The notes under the pieces were generated by a model. That model was not told the origin of the DNA. It was given only the letters and a program-made list of their open reading frames with translations, and searched no databases. 38,311 bases of DNA from Candidatus Obscuribacterales bacterium (GTDB taxonomy: Bacteria; Cyanobacteriota; Vampirovibrionia; Obscuribacterales; Obscuribacteraceae), in assembly GCA_031292355.1 (NCBI GenBank), contig JARLHI010000039.1:1-38311 (forward strand). The letters are read 5' to 3'. The translations under genes and the position numbers were made by a program. Shown piece by piece: positions 32,379 to 38,311 of the stretch (its first letter is position 1; every line of letters begins with the position of its first letter).

Positions 32379-33011
32379 CTAATTTTGCTCCATCGCCCAG
32401 TGCAGAGCCAGAGAAGCCTTGTTGCCGTATTTCTTTTCGAAAGAATCAAAACCGGCTGGTTCAGACAAGTTATAAATTTTGAGTAGTTGATTGCGTTGGT
32501 TCTGATTGGTCGAAAAAAACAAGAACTGTCGCATCTGCTCAGCCTGTGGACCGCTTATGCCATGGTCCGCGAGCTCTTTTTTGAAGTTTGAATCTACTGT
32601 GTGAAAATCCTGCATTATGCCATCGTACTGAGCGGTATTCTGAGGAGATTTAGGTCCAAAAAGTCCCGCTTCCATATCTGCAGAATTTGCAGTCGCCCGC
32701 CGACCTGTCGCCGGATCGGCACCTGGAATGCCAGCCTTGAAAGTGTCCTTTGAATAATCGTGCATGTGCCCGGCAACTCTGTTGCCCACCATGTTTGAAA
32801 TTGGATCGTCTGTGAGAGGCATGCCATTTGGACCGATCGTAACGTCGTTGGCAGCAAGCTCAACTGCTCGGTCTTTGGCGGCTGGAGTTTTGTTCAACAC
32901 TGCTAACTCTTCGTGCCAGCGCTCTTGAGCAGCTGTCGCTTCTTTTTGATTATCCGAAGTGGTTTTATCGCCAGAATTCTTTTCGGGTGGAAACTCGTTG
33001 CCAATGACCAT
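32379..33011 (-). CDS. protein of unknown function
   Basis: A 210-residue soluble protein beginning MVIGNEFPPEKNSGDK. The ATG at 33011 has GGAG eight bases upstream; the frame runs to 33143 but without a better site. The N-terminal 40 residues are polar and Gln/Glu/Lys rich. The centre has HMHDYSKDTFKAGIPGADP and the end is helical (FLFFSTNQNQRNQLLKIYNL). There is no signal peptide. No family is recognised. Confidence 0.55.
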   Translation of the reverse strand: MVIGNEFPPEKNSGDKTTSDNQKEATAAQERWHEELAVLNKTPAAKDRAVELAANDVTIGPNGMPLTDDPISNMVGNRVAGHMHDYSKDTFKAGIPGADPATGRRATANSADMEAGLFGPKSPQNTAQYDGIMQDFHTVDSNFKKELADHGISGPQAEQMRQFLFFSTNQNQRNQLLKIYNLSEPAGFDSFEKKYGNKASLALHWAMEQN

Positions 33012-33082
33012 AAAATTTTCTCCGCCGTATTCTCGTCTGTTTAGAGATTTACCCAATTTTTTCATTCCATGCTTTTGACTCG

Positions 33083-33098
33083 TCTTTTTAGGCAAAGT
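33083..33098 (+). repeat. copy 3 of the 16-base intergenic motif
   Basis: TCTTTTTAGGCAAAGT is identical to the copy after dabA, and GCTTTT lies 12 bases upstream here too. It lies about 70 bases upstream of the minus-strand start at 33011, on the opposite strand. Confidence 0.5.
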
Positions 33099-33165
33099 CA
33101 ACTTTTCGAGAAATAGATAGAAAGGCGATGAATTGAAATCCACCGCCTTGCTAGGACCTCGTATC

Positions 33166-33723
33166 TCACACTTTCAGCGAGACTGCTGAGCTCAAATCTT
33201 CGATTAGCATCCAGTAAAAGCCGCCGATGTTTTCGTGGACACTTTTCAGCATCGCGCCGAGGACAATTGCGTCGGTGATGAGAATGTTGTGTGTGTATCT
33301 GTTCGTCGCTTCTTTCAGCAGCAACGGTAATGCGCCCGCGTTCCTTGAGCTCTCTTCATCATCGGTGTGGTTAACATCTTCGGACAGAGGAATTTCTTTG
33401 GCAAGTTCAAGAGAGGCAAGGATCATATCGAATTCCGTCAGCAGAGTGTCGGCTTCTGCGGACTGACTTTTGAGCCACCTAACAAGGTCGCTGTAAGACT
33501 TAGCTTGCACGTTGTGAACGTTGAACTCGACTAGTGCCTGCAAGAACTTGGTCGTCCAACGGTCATACCGGGTGACGATGGCTTTAAGTGCAGCGGTGGC
33601 GGAGACCAGACCTATAGTTGATACCTCTTCCGAGATAGCGTGAATGTAAGTCACTTTGTCCATCAGAGGCACCATACGGAATTCCCGGAACGAAGGCCAG
33701 TAAGAAGCTATGAAATCGGGCAT
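33166..33723 (-). CDS. protein of unknown function (last gene of a seven-gene run)
   Basis: A 185-residue soluble protein, mainly helical, starting MPDFIASYWPSFREFRMVPL. A Leu/Ala-rich helix (GLVSATAALKAIVTRYDRW) is followed by an acidic loop (EDVNHTDDEESSRN) and a C-terminal hydrophobic helix (DAIVLGAMLKSVHENIGGFY). AGGAG lies six bases before the ATG. No family is recognised. It is downstream of the membrane protein at 33771 on the same strand. Confidence 0.6.
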   Translation of the reverse strand: MPDFIASYWPSFREFRMVPLMDKVTYIHAISEEVSTIGLVSATAALKAIVTRYDRWTTKFLQALVEFNVHNVQAKSYSDLVRWLKSQSAEADTLLTEFDMILASLELAKEIPLSEDVNHTDDEESSRNAGALPLLLKEATNRYTHNILITDAIVLGAMLKSVHENIGGFYWMLIEDLSSAVSLKV

Positions 33724-33770
33724 CGAATTCTCCTGTTGGATTTGGTACGTGTCTTTAGAGACGCGTGTGA

Positions 33771-34139
33771 TTAGTCCTTACAAATCTTGGTCGCAAGCCA
33801 GTAGGGAAGAACGAGCGCCACGAGCCAGCCCGTCGCGAAGAGAGCGGGGCGAAGCAATAGCCCGTCCATGCCCATGAGAACTACTGCATTGAGCACCACT
33901 GTTAGTGCGACGATGTGAAAGATTGGATCGCACATGCAGTAGTTCTCGAATGAAGCGGCCGGTTTGCCCATTCTTGCTCTTGTGCCGAGCATGACAAGAT
34001 TAAGACCGCCGTAGATGCATAGCGCATCGACCTGAAAGAAGGTGGTCGAGAACTGCATTGCCCATGGAGTCAAAGGTATTCCGAGGGCGGCAAGGAGTAT
34101 GAACATTCCGATCAGCTGCAACACGATTTTCATCGACAT
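33771..34139 (-). CDS. small membrane protein
   Basis: A 122-residue protein with four membrane segments (about 4-22, 30-50, 68-90 and 95-115). The ATG at 34139 has GGAG eight bases upstream, so the long upstream frame is not used. A short loop has NYCMCDP between segments 2 and 3. No family is recognised. It is part of the minus-strand run 33166-36878. Confidence 0.6.
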   Translation of the reverse strand: MSMKIVLQLIGMFILLAALGIPLTPWAMQFSTTFFQVDALCIYGGLNLVMLGTRARMGKPAASFENYCMCDPIFHIVALTVVLNAVVLMGMDGLLLRPALFATGWLVALVLPYWLATKICKD

Positions 34140-34239
34140 GCGATTTTCTCCATTTGGAATGCGCGATGGTTTATGTGGCGCATTTGCTTGATGAATAGGT
34201 CTCGCGCTAGTGCTATTGCTGTGGCTGAGGAACCACCGG

Positions 34240-34431
34240 CTATTCCACATTCGCTTTGTACGCTTCGTATAGCGAGTGGGAATTGAGAAGACGAGTCTCT
34301 TCTTCGCTGTAGATGTCGCGCAAACCGACGTAAGAAACATCGTCTTCGTATCCGCAACGACGTGAGACTTCATCCTTAAGACAGTAGAGTGCCAACTGAA
34401 TTTGTTTAGTGCGCACGACATTGTTGATCAC
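34240..34431 (-). CDS. small protein, translationally coupled
   Basis: A 63-residue charged protein (contains LYCLKDEVSRRCGYEDDVSY and IYSEEETRLLNSHSLYEAYK). It starts with GTG at 34431, overlapping the upstream stop in GTGA. This coupling is the main support for its being real. No family is recognised. Confidence 0.5.
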   Translation of the reverse strand: MINNVVRTKQIQLALYCLKDEVSRRCGYEDDVSYVGLRDIYSEEETRLLNSHSLYEAYKANVE

Positions 34432-35165
34432 CGCAAGATCGCGTAGTTTGCGGCTGATTTTTGATGAAAGGGCATGAGAACTCGCATCGATGCTGATTTG
34501 AGCTGTTCGAGTGGTAAGTTGCGCAAAGCTGCTTTGAGATTGCTGAGCTGAGCGCGCAGTTTGGTTTGTGCTAATCGCAACACGGCCGCCTTGCGATCGT
34601 CATTACCCAGCGCTTGGAGGCGCTTCTGGTAGGTGCCCTCTTTTTGTTGATTCTCACAGATTTCAAACTGCTCAAAGAGGGGCAGAGCTGTACTGAGGAA
34701 ATCTTCAATCAGCCAGGTAGTCTGCTCCAATCGACAATACTCTTCGCTTTTACTGCCGTTTTCGTCATCAACCCTTACATGCGACATTGTCTTCCAGTCG
34801 AGGAAAGAACAAGCGCCACTGGTGCCTTCGAAGGCTGACCGCAGAGCATTGAGCCCGGCAAGAAAACTAACATCGGAAAGGCGCTCGATGCCGCGCGGAT
34901 CGGCTTGAACTTCCGCTTCACTCGGTATCCACTCAATGCTGTTGTAGCGATAGATGCGGTCTTGCAGCTGCGCTGCCATCACCACATTATTCATGCTGCA
35001 CCGTCTCTGTTGCTCATTGTCGCCAGCTTTGATTAGTTCCGACCGCACCGCGATGGCGGCGTAGACGAGTTCTTCCATTGCTGGATACATCGGTGTCATG
35101 CGTTGTAGTGCAAGTCTGTTGCTTGCGAAGGATAATTGAGCGGCCTCAATTTCAGCGACAACCAT
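34428..35165 (-). CDS. helical protein of unknown function
   Basis: A 245-residue, largely helical soluble protein. Two Leu/Ala-rich helices at the N-terminus (ELVYAAIAVRSELIKAG) are followed by a middle with conserved-looking W residues (YNSIEWIPSEAEV, SFLDWKTMSHVRV) and a basic C-terminal helix (VLRLAQTKLRAQLSNLKAAL). There is no signal peptide. The ribosome site is weak. Its stop overlaps the next gene (GTGA). Confidence 0.6.
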   Translation of the reverse strand: MVVAEIEAAQLSFASNRLALQRMTPMYPAMEELVYAAIAVRSELIKAGDNEQQRRCSMNNVVMAAQLQDRIYRYNSIEWIPSEAEVQADPRGIERLSDVSFLAGLNALRSAFEGTSGACSFLDWKTMSHVRVDDENGSKSEEYCRLEQTTWLIEDFLSTALPLFEQFEICENQQKEGTYQKRLQALGNDDRKAAVLRLAQTKLRAQLSNLKAALRNLPLEQLKSASMRVLMPFHQKSAANYAILR

Positions 35166-35423
35166 AGACTCACGAATCTTAGCTAATCCTTCACATGATT
35201 GAGTTGCAGTAAAAGAGTCTTCTTCTGCTGCAACTATGTTGTCGTGGGAGTAATATCTTGTCGGCCATCAGCCTTCAGTGTGCGTCAGCACAACCGCGGT
35301 TTTGTGAGCTTTGACGACCTCAACTCCTGGATGGACAATGATTGTCGAACTCAGGTTCGGTTGAGCACAACAACACGCCTGAGCACGTGGATGTTGTGCT
35401 ATGGGCTGTACTAGTCGGCTAGT
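35166..35423. other. spacer with two dyads
   Basis: A 258-base gap inside the minus-strand run. It contains AGCACAAC (35364-35371) paired with GTTGTGCT (35393-35400) and the palindrome AACCGCGGTT. No T-run follows, and no gene is seen. Confidence 0.35.
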
Positions 35424-35621
35424 TCAAAAAGCTAGATCGGATTTCCCGCAGAGAGAGAGCCAGGGGTGATCCTCAACGCCGATCCCGTTCTCCTCGTCGA
35501 ACTTTTGCCGAAGCCGAAGCAACTGGCCATAGGCCGAATGCTCAGCATCAGCAGCCTCAGGTTCGCCGTGGAAAAATCCGATCATTTTGTTCGTGTTGTT
35601 CGTGAGGAGTTGCATGGCCAT
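35424..35621 (-). CDS. small protein of unknown function
   Basis: A 65-residue charged protein (MAMQLLTNNTNKMIGFFHGE, then a helix with YGQLLRLRQKFDEENGIGVE). It starts 11 bases after the stop of the upstream gene. The ribosome site is weak. The protein-like composition and the position in the run favour a real gene, but this is not certain. Confidence 0.45.
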   Translation of the reverse strand: MAMQLLTNNTNKMIGFFHGEPEAADAEHSAYGQLLRLRQKFDEENGIGVEDHPWLSLCGKSDLAF

Positions 35622-35632
35622 GTTAAGCGTTT

Positions 35633-36469
35633 CTACTGCTGCGCAGTCACCAATGCGGTGACTGTGCAGAAATTGTCGAGCGCCTCTTCCAGCTGCAGAA
35701 AAGCCTTAACCCTGATGCGAAGTTCTTCTCCAAAGTGCAGCTTTAGTTCCTGCTGAGCCGCGCGGTGGGCATCAGAATTGGCTTGTTGTCTGTCTCTATG
35801 TTTCTGCCTTGCCAGAGCTGCAAGGCTCTCGGCAGTTTTCCTTATCGACTCGGGAATGGCAGCCCGAGCGGCTTGATGCTTCGCCTGCGCTTCTTCGTAA
35901 GCCGTGCGCAAAGCGGCAATGGCTTCGGCACGTTCCTTGTTTGCCTTGTTCATCCCTTGATTGTATAAACTGTTGGAGGCAGATGCAGCTTCTTTATAGT
36001 CTACGTCAGCCTTTGCCCTTCGAGTCTGGTGCTCGCTTCGCAAAAATGCATCTGCCAATTGATCGCCCTCGGTAACTTCTGATTGTCGAGTCACGGCAAT
36101 CTCGGTGGCCATCGTTTTCTGCAAGGTAGAAAGTTCGTGTGCCTGGTGCAGGCTTCTGCGGTGTGTCTCTTCTAGAGCTATTTTTGCTTCCTTAAATTTA
36201 CGGTCCTCTGCTGCGAACGCGTTGTGGTACATGTTGGACACGTTTTCAAAGTCCGTGTCAATTGAACCCAGTGCCACCGTAAATTCGGCGCATGTTGCCG
36301 CTATCTCCTCGTTCATTAAAGCGTCCGAAGCTGCGTCTGCTTCCAGCCAACGAGCGCGGGCTGCCTCAATGGCCGCTTGTTGGGCGGTGTGTGACTTCCG
36401 CATTGATTCGATATAGATTGCACAAAACGCATCATATGCGGTGTCACGGAGTGATTTGGTCGTATTCAT
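35633..36469 (-). CDS. long helical coiled-coil-like protein
   Basis: A 278-residue, Ala/Glu/Arg/Gln-rich protein that is almost wholly helical, with a repeating hydrophobic pattern that suggests a coiled coil (for example RRSLHQAHELSTLQKTMATE and RAEAIAALRTAYEEAQAKHQ). There is no signal peptide or membrane segment. AAAGGAAAG lies just before the ATG at 36469. No family is recognised. It is second in the run, after the membrane protein at 36546. Confidence 0.65.
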   Translation of the reverse strand: MNTTKSLRDTAYDAFCAIYIESMRKSHTAQQAAIEAARARWLEADAASDALMNEEIAATCAEFTVALGSIDTDFENVSNMYHNAFAAEDRKFKEAKIALEETHRRSLHQAHELSTLQKTMATEIAVTRQSEVTEGDQLADAFLRSEHQTRRAKADVDYKEAASASNSLYNQGMNKANKERAEAIAALRTAYEEAQAKHQAARAAIPESIRKTAESLAALARQKHRDRQQANSDAHRAAQQELKLHFGEELRIRVKAFLQLEEALDNFCTVTALVTAQQ

Positions 36470-36545
36470 AGCTTTCCTTTCCAGGATTGGTCATGTCGGC
36501 AAATGCGATGGAGCGGTAGCAGGCGATCGACTGCCGGATTTTTCG

Positions 36546-36878
36546 TCACTCACGCCGCAACGTCCGTTCTTCGGCAGCGCGTGCCAGGGTCTCACTTCTG
36601 GTGAGGAACCACAAGGCCATCGAAGCGAAGAAGATTATGCCTTTGACAGAGAATTGAATCAGCGTTTCGCTGTCAGGACCGGAAGATGGTGCGAAGAAGC
36701 AAACTAGAATTAGGAGCGGAATACAGGCGCTACAGCCGTAGAGTGACCATATAGCTGCTCGGCAGTATTGACACCATTGAGCACAGTGGCGTACCAGTAG
36801 CTGGGCCACCAGGATACCTAAGCAGATGGTGAACACGGCTTCGATGAGGTCGGCTGTGATTGCGAGAATGTGGTACAT
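36546..36878 (-). CDS. small cysteine-rich membrane protein
   Basis: A 110-residue protein with three membrane segments (about 5-30, 42-63 and 73-93). CAQWCQYC and CSAC lie between the first two and could bind metal or form disulfides. The C-terminal tail is basic/acidic (RAAEERTLRRE). A GAAAGGAAA site precedes the ATG. It is first in the minus-strand run. GTAGGGGCTA at 36961-36970 lies upstream, as it does before the membrane gene at 5767. Confidence 0.6.
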   Translation of the reverse strand: MYHILAITADLIEAVFTICLGILVAQLLVRHCAQWCQYCRAAIWSLYGCSACIPLLILVCFFAPSSGPDSETLIQFSVKGIIFFASMALWFLTRSETLARAAEERTLRRE

Positions 36879-37213
36879 CTGATTTTCCTTTCATTTGTTG
36901 AAGGCAGATGTATTTCAGATGCCTGGTCGTTGTGAATTGAGACTAACTTCTTTGCGAAGGGTAGGGGCTAAGGCGCTGACGACCAGCGTTTACGGACTGA
37001 AGTCAGGCCGCACTAGGGATGTTTTTTGCATGAATGTATTGGTTTGTAGATTGACTAACTGTTAGTGCTGACGCAAAGAAGTAATTTCAATCTAGGCATC
37101 AGAGTAAGCGGTAATCAAGAAGTATTTGCGAAAATCATGGATCTAGCGATAGCGTGACGGGGGGTGGCTTCCAGGTTATCGTTCAAACTGGCCCGCATAG
37201 CGTCTGATTTAGG
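36879..37213. other. intergenic region before the seven-gene run
   Basis: No gene is seen. It should hold the promoter of the minus-strand run. GTAGGGGCTA at 36961-36970 (TAGCCCCTAC on the transcribed side) is shared with 5841-5850 and partly with 17687-17696. Confidence 0.3.
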
Positions 37214-37250
37214 CCAAAGAAAAAAGCCAGATACTTTCAAATATCTGACT
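37214..37250 (-). terminator. intrinsic terminator of the Spy-like gene
   Basis: AGTCAGATA pairs with TATCTGGCT on the minus strand (37250-37242 with 37233-37225, one G-U), followed by TTTTTTCTTT. It lies 29 bases after the stop codon. Confidence 0.8.
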
Positions 37251-37278
37251 TTTCTGATTATTTAGCGACGGTCATGAA

Positions 37279-37833
37279 CTAGGCGCGGCGGACTTCGTTG
37301 CGATTATGTTCGAAGCTTCTATGTCCGAATTGACCGTGACGGTGTCCCATATGTTCGCCACCAAAAACTTCGGAAACGAGCATCTTATGACGCACAATCT
37401 CTTTTTGCTCTGGGGTCAATACTGACATAAAGTCGATGCGGAACTGGAGCTTTTCGTTGCTCAATTTGTCTTTGACATCATTCAATTTCGATTGAATTGA
37501 TAATGCCTGAGCTTTATCCAGTTGCGGTGCTGTCAGAACATTTTTCAGTTGGTCGGACAAAACCCTGGTTTCGGCTCTTTGACCAGCGGAACTGAGGCGG
37601 TATTGGTCTTTCATAGTACTGATTTTCAACAACTGTTCATCGGTTAAACCGAGTTTTTTGCCGAATTGTCCGTGTCGTTGGAAGCCTTCGCCTGAGCATT
37701 TTGCGCCGATTTTGACTTGTGTAGTTGATGGGTTTGCGGCACCGGCACTGCAAGTATTGTCTGCGGCAAAGGCAGGTATGCCGACCAGAGTGCTTGTGAT
37801 GATTAGCGTTTTGACAATATTTTTAGTGAACAT
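37279..37833 (-). CDS. Spy/CpxP-like periplasmic protein
   Basis: A 184-residue exported protein. The signal peptide ends near residue 23 (LIITSTLVGIPAFA). The mature part is helical and has two LTxxQ motifs, LTDEQLLKI and LTPEQKEIV, typical of the Spy/CpxP group of periplasmic chaperone or stress-sensing proteins. The C-terminus is His/Gly/Arg rich (GGEHMGHRHGQFGHRSFEHN) and could bind metal, as in some metal-responsive relatives. Two Cys lie after the signal peptide. GGAGGA lies about nine bases before the ATG. It is a single gene with a strong terminator. Confidence 0.75.
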   Translation of the reverse strand: MFTKNIVKTLIITSTLVGIPAFAADNTCSAGAANPSTTQVKIGAKCSGEGFQRHGQFGKKLGLTDEQLLKISTMKDQYRLSSAGQRAETRVLSDQLKNVLTAPQLDKAQALSIQSKLNDVKDKLSNEKLQFRIDFMSVLTPEQKEIVRHKMLVSEVFGGEHMGHRHGQFGHRSFEHNRNEVRRA

Positions 37834-38019
37834 GATTCAGGTCCTCCGAAATCTTTGTGAGAGCAGTTTTGTTTTCCGCTTTCTGAATCTAAAGACGGCC
37901 CGACATGCCACTTGTTCGCCAAATTGTATTAAAAGCAGGTAAGAATAGGTAATCAAAGCCTTACATATCCCGATTTTCTTCTATTAATAGTCAGTGCTAC
38001 TGATTATCTAACCAAACTG

Positions 38020-38184
38020 CTATTTTGCATTTTTCAGAGCGGAAGCCACTGCGAAAACTCGTGCGCCAACACCTCTTGCGGAAGCATTTTGTTTCTCGTC
38101 GCTGAGTCCACCTGCATCATTGAAAGCCTGCATGCCATTGGACACAGTCGTTTGCTCAGTCACAACAATAGGTAAGTATTCGGC
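38020..38184 (-). pseudogene. C-terminal remnant, possibly of a NADPH-dependent FMN reductase
   Basis: The minus-strand frame from an in-frame stop (38185-38187) to a TAG at 38020 reads as a natural protein tail of 54 residues, with QAFNDAGGLSDEKQN and ARVFAVASALKNAK. The FN/D-x-x-G-x-L-x-DE pattern resembles the C-terminus of NADPH-dependent FMN reductases, but this is by eye. No start with a ribosome site is present, and a plus-strand terminator-like hairpin overlaps its 5' edge. It is most likely a truncated gene. Confidence 0.35.
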
Positions 38185-38213
38185 CTACCCGTGCTGAATA
38201 CTTTACCTTTTTA
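38171..38213 (+). terminator. terminator-like hairpin
   Basis: GGTAAGTATTCGG (38171-38183) pairs with CTGAATACTTTACC (38194-38207), with one bulged base, and is followed by TTTTT. It faces the plus strand, where no gene has been called upstream, and may belong to a small RNA or be a relic. Confidence 0.5.
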
Positions 38214-38269
38214 CAAAGCTTTGCTGCTTTAGGTTGTATGCAGCTAAGTTTGACCGCCGTGAAATTGAC

Positions 38270-38311
38270 TCAGGCAGGGCGAGTGTAGTTATCTGGAAGC
38301 GCAAACTCTGA
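38270..38311 (-). CDS. possible C-terminal end of a gene entering from the right
   Basis: A minus-strand frame is open from the right edge and ends in SEFALPDNYTRPA and a TGA at 38270. A second open frame in the same stretch ends at 38203 (QQSFVKR). Either may be the tail of a gene outside the window. Neither can be identified. Confidence 0.2.
   Translation of the reverse strand, partial: SEFALPDNYTRPA

Noticed and set aside
1..38311. CRISPR arrays, tRNA/rRNA genes, transposases, integrases and phage genes
   Set aside because: Looked for by eye on both strands. No regularly spaced repeats and no family motifs of these kinds were found.

Overview
The window looks like chromosome from a free-living bacterium of moderate GC with long, terminator-rich intergenic spaces. 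Many genes are single or in short operons, and many encode secreted or membrane proteins without a recognisable family. The mix of housekeeping genes (hisS, folC, pepP-like, def), a DabA/DabB inorganic-carbon transporter and lineage-specific secreted proteins would fit a non-photosynthetic relative of Cyanobacteria (Vampirovibrionia/Melainabacteria, Obscuribacterales-like). That assignment is an impression from protein style, not a proven placement. No rRNA, tRNA, CRISPR array, transposase, integrase or phage structural gene was seen.

Layout, left half. At 0.5-2.8 kb there is an MscS-like channel and hisS on the minus strand. At 3.1-5.8 kb there is a zincin-like HExxH protein, a small exported charged protein and a membrane protein. 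At 6.2-11.7 kb there are folC, an exported protein, a PepP-type aminopeptidase and a coupled membrane pair whose first member may carry a permuted papain-like domain. At 11.9-13.8 kb there is a helical protein of unknown function and a patatin-like lipase whose base composition is visibly richer in GC than its surroundings. At 14.4-16.3 kb there is a tightly overlapping operon of an ACT-domain (GcvR-like) protein, peptide deformylase and a class III sirtuin. Two unknown minus-strand genes follow at 16.3-17.6 kb.

Layout, right half. At 18.3-22.2 kb lie dabB and dabA, the latter with the expected zinc and catalytic residues. A secreted TPR protein follows. The most interesting region is 23.0-28.0 kb. 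A plus-strand operon encodes what reads as a nicotianamine synthase split into two separate ORFs (helical N-domain and Rossmann C-domain), a SAM methyltransferase and a fold-type III PLP enzyme of the D-threonine aldolase/D-serine dehydratase group that has lost the usual metal ligands. Divergent from it are an exported protein and a polytopic membrane protein. Fur/Zur-like operator sequences sit in the divergent region on both sides, and a near copy lies upstream of the dab genes. I interpret this as a candidate metal-regulated, nicotianamine/staphylopine-type metallophore pathway of a new layout.

The last 10 kb contain an alpha/beta hydrolase, a coiled-coil/HAD phosphatase pair, small exported proteins, and a minus-strand run of seven unknown genes (33.2-36.9 kb) with good ribosome sites and one 4-base overlap. 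A Spy/CpxP-like periplasmic protein and a gene remnant follow at the right edge. Intrinsic terminators with clear stems close many of the units, which supports the operon boundaries given here.
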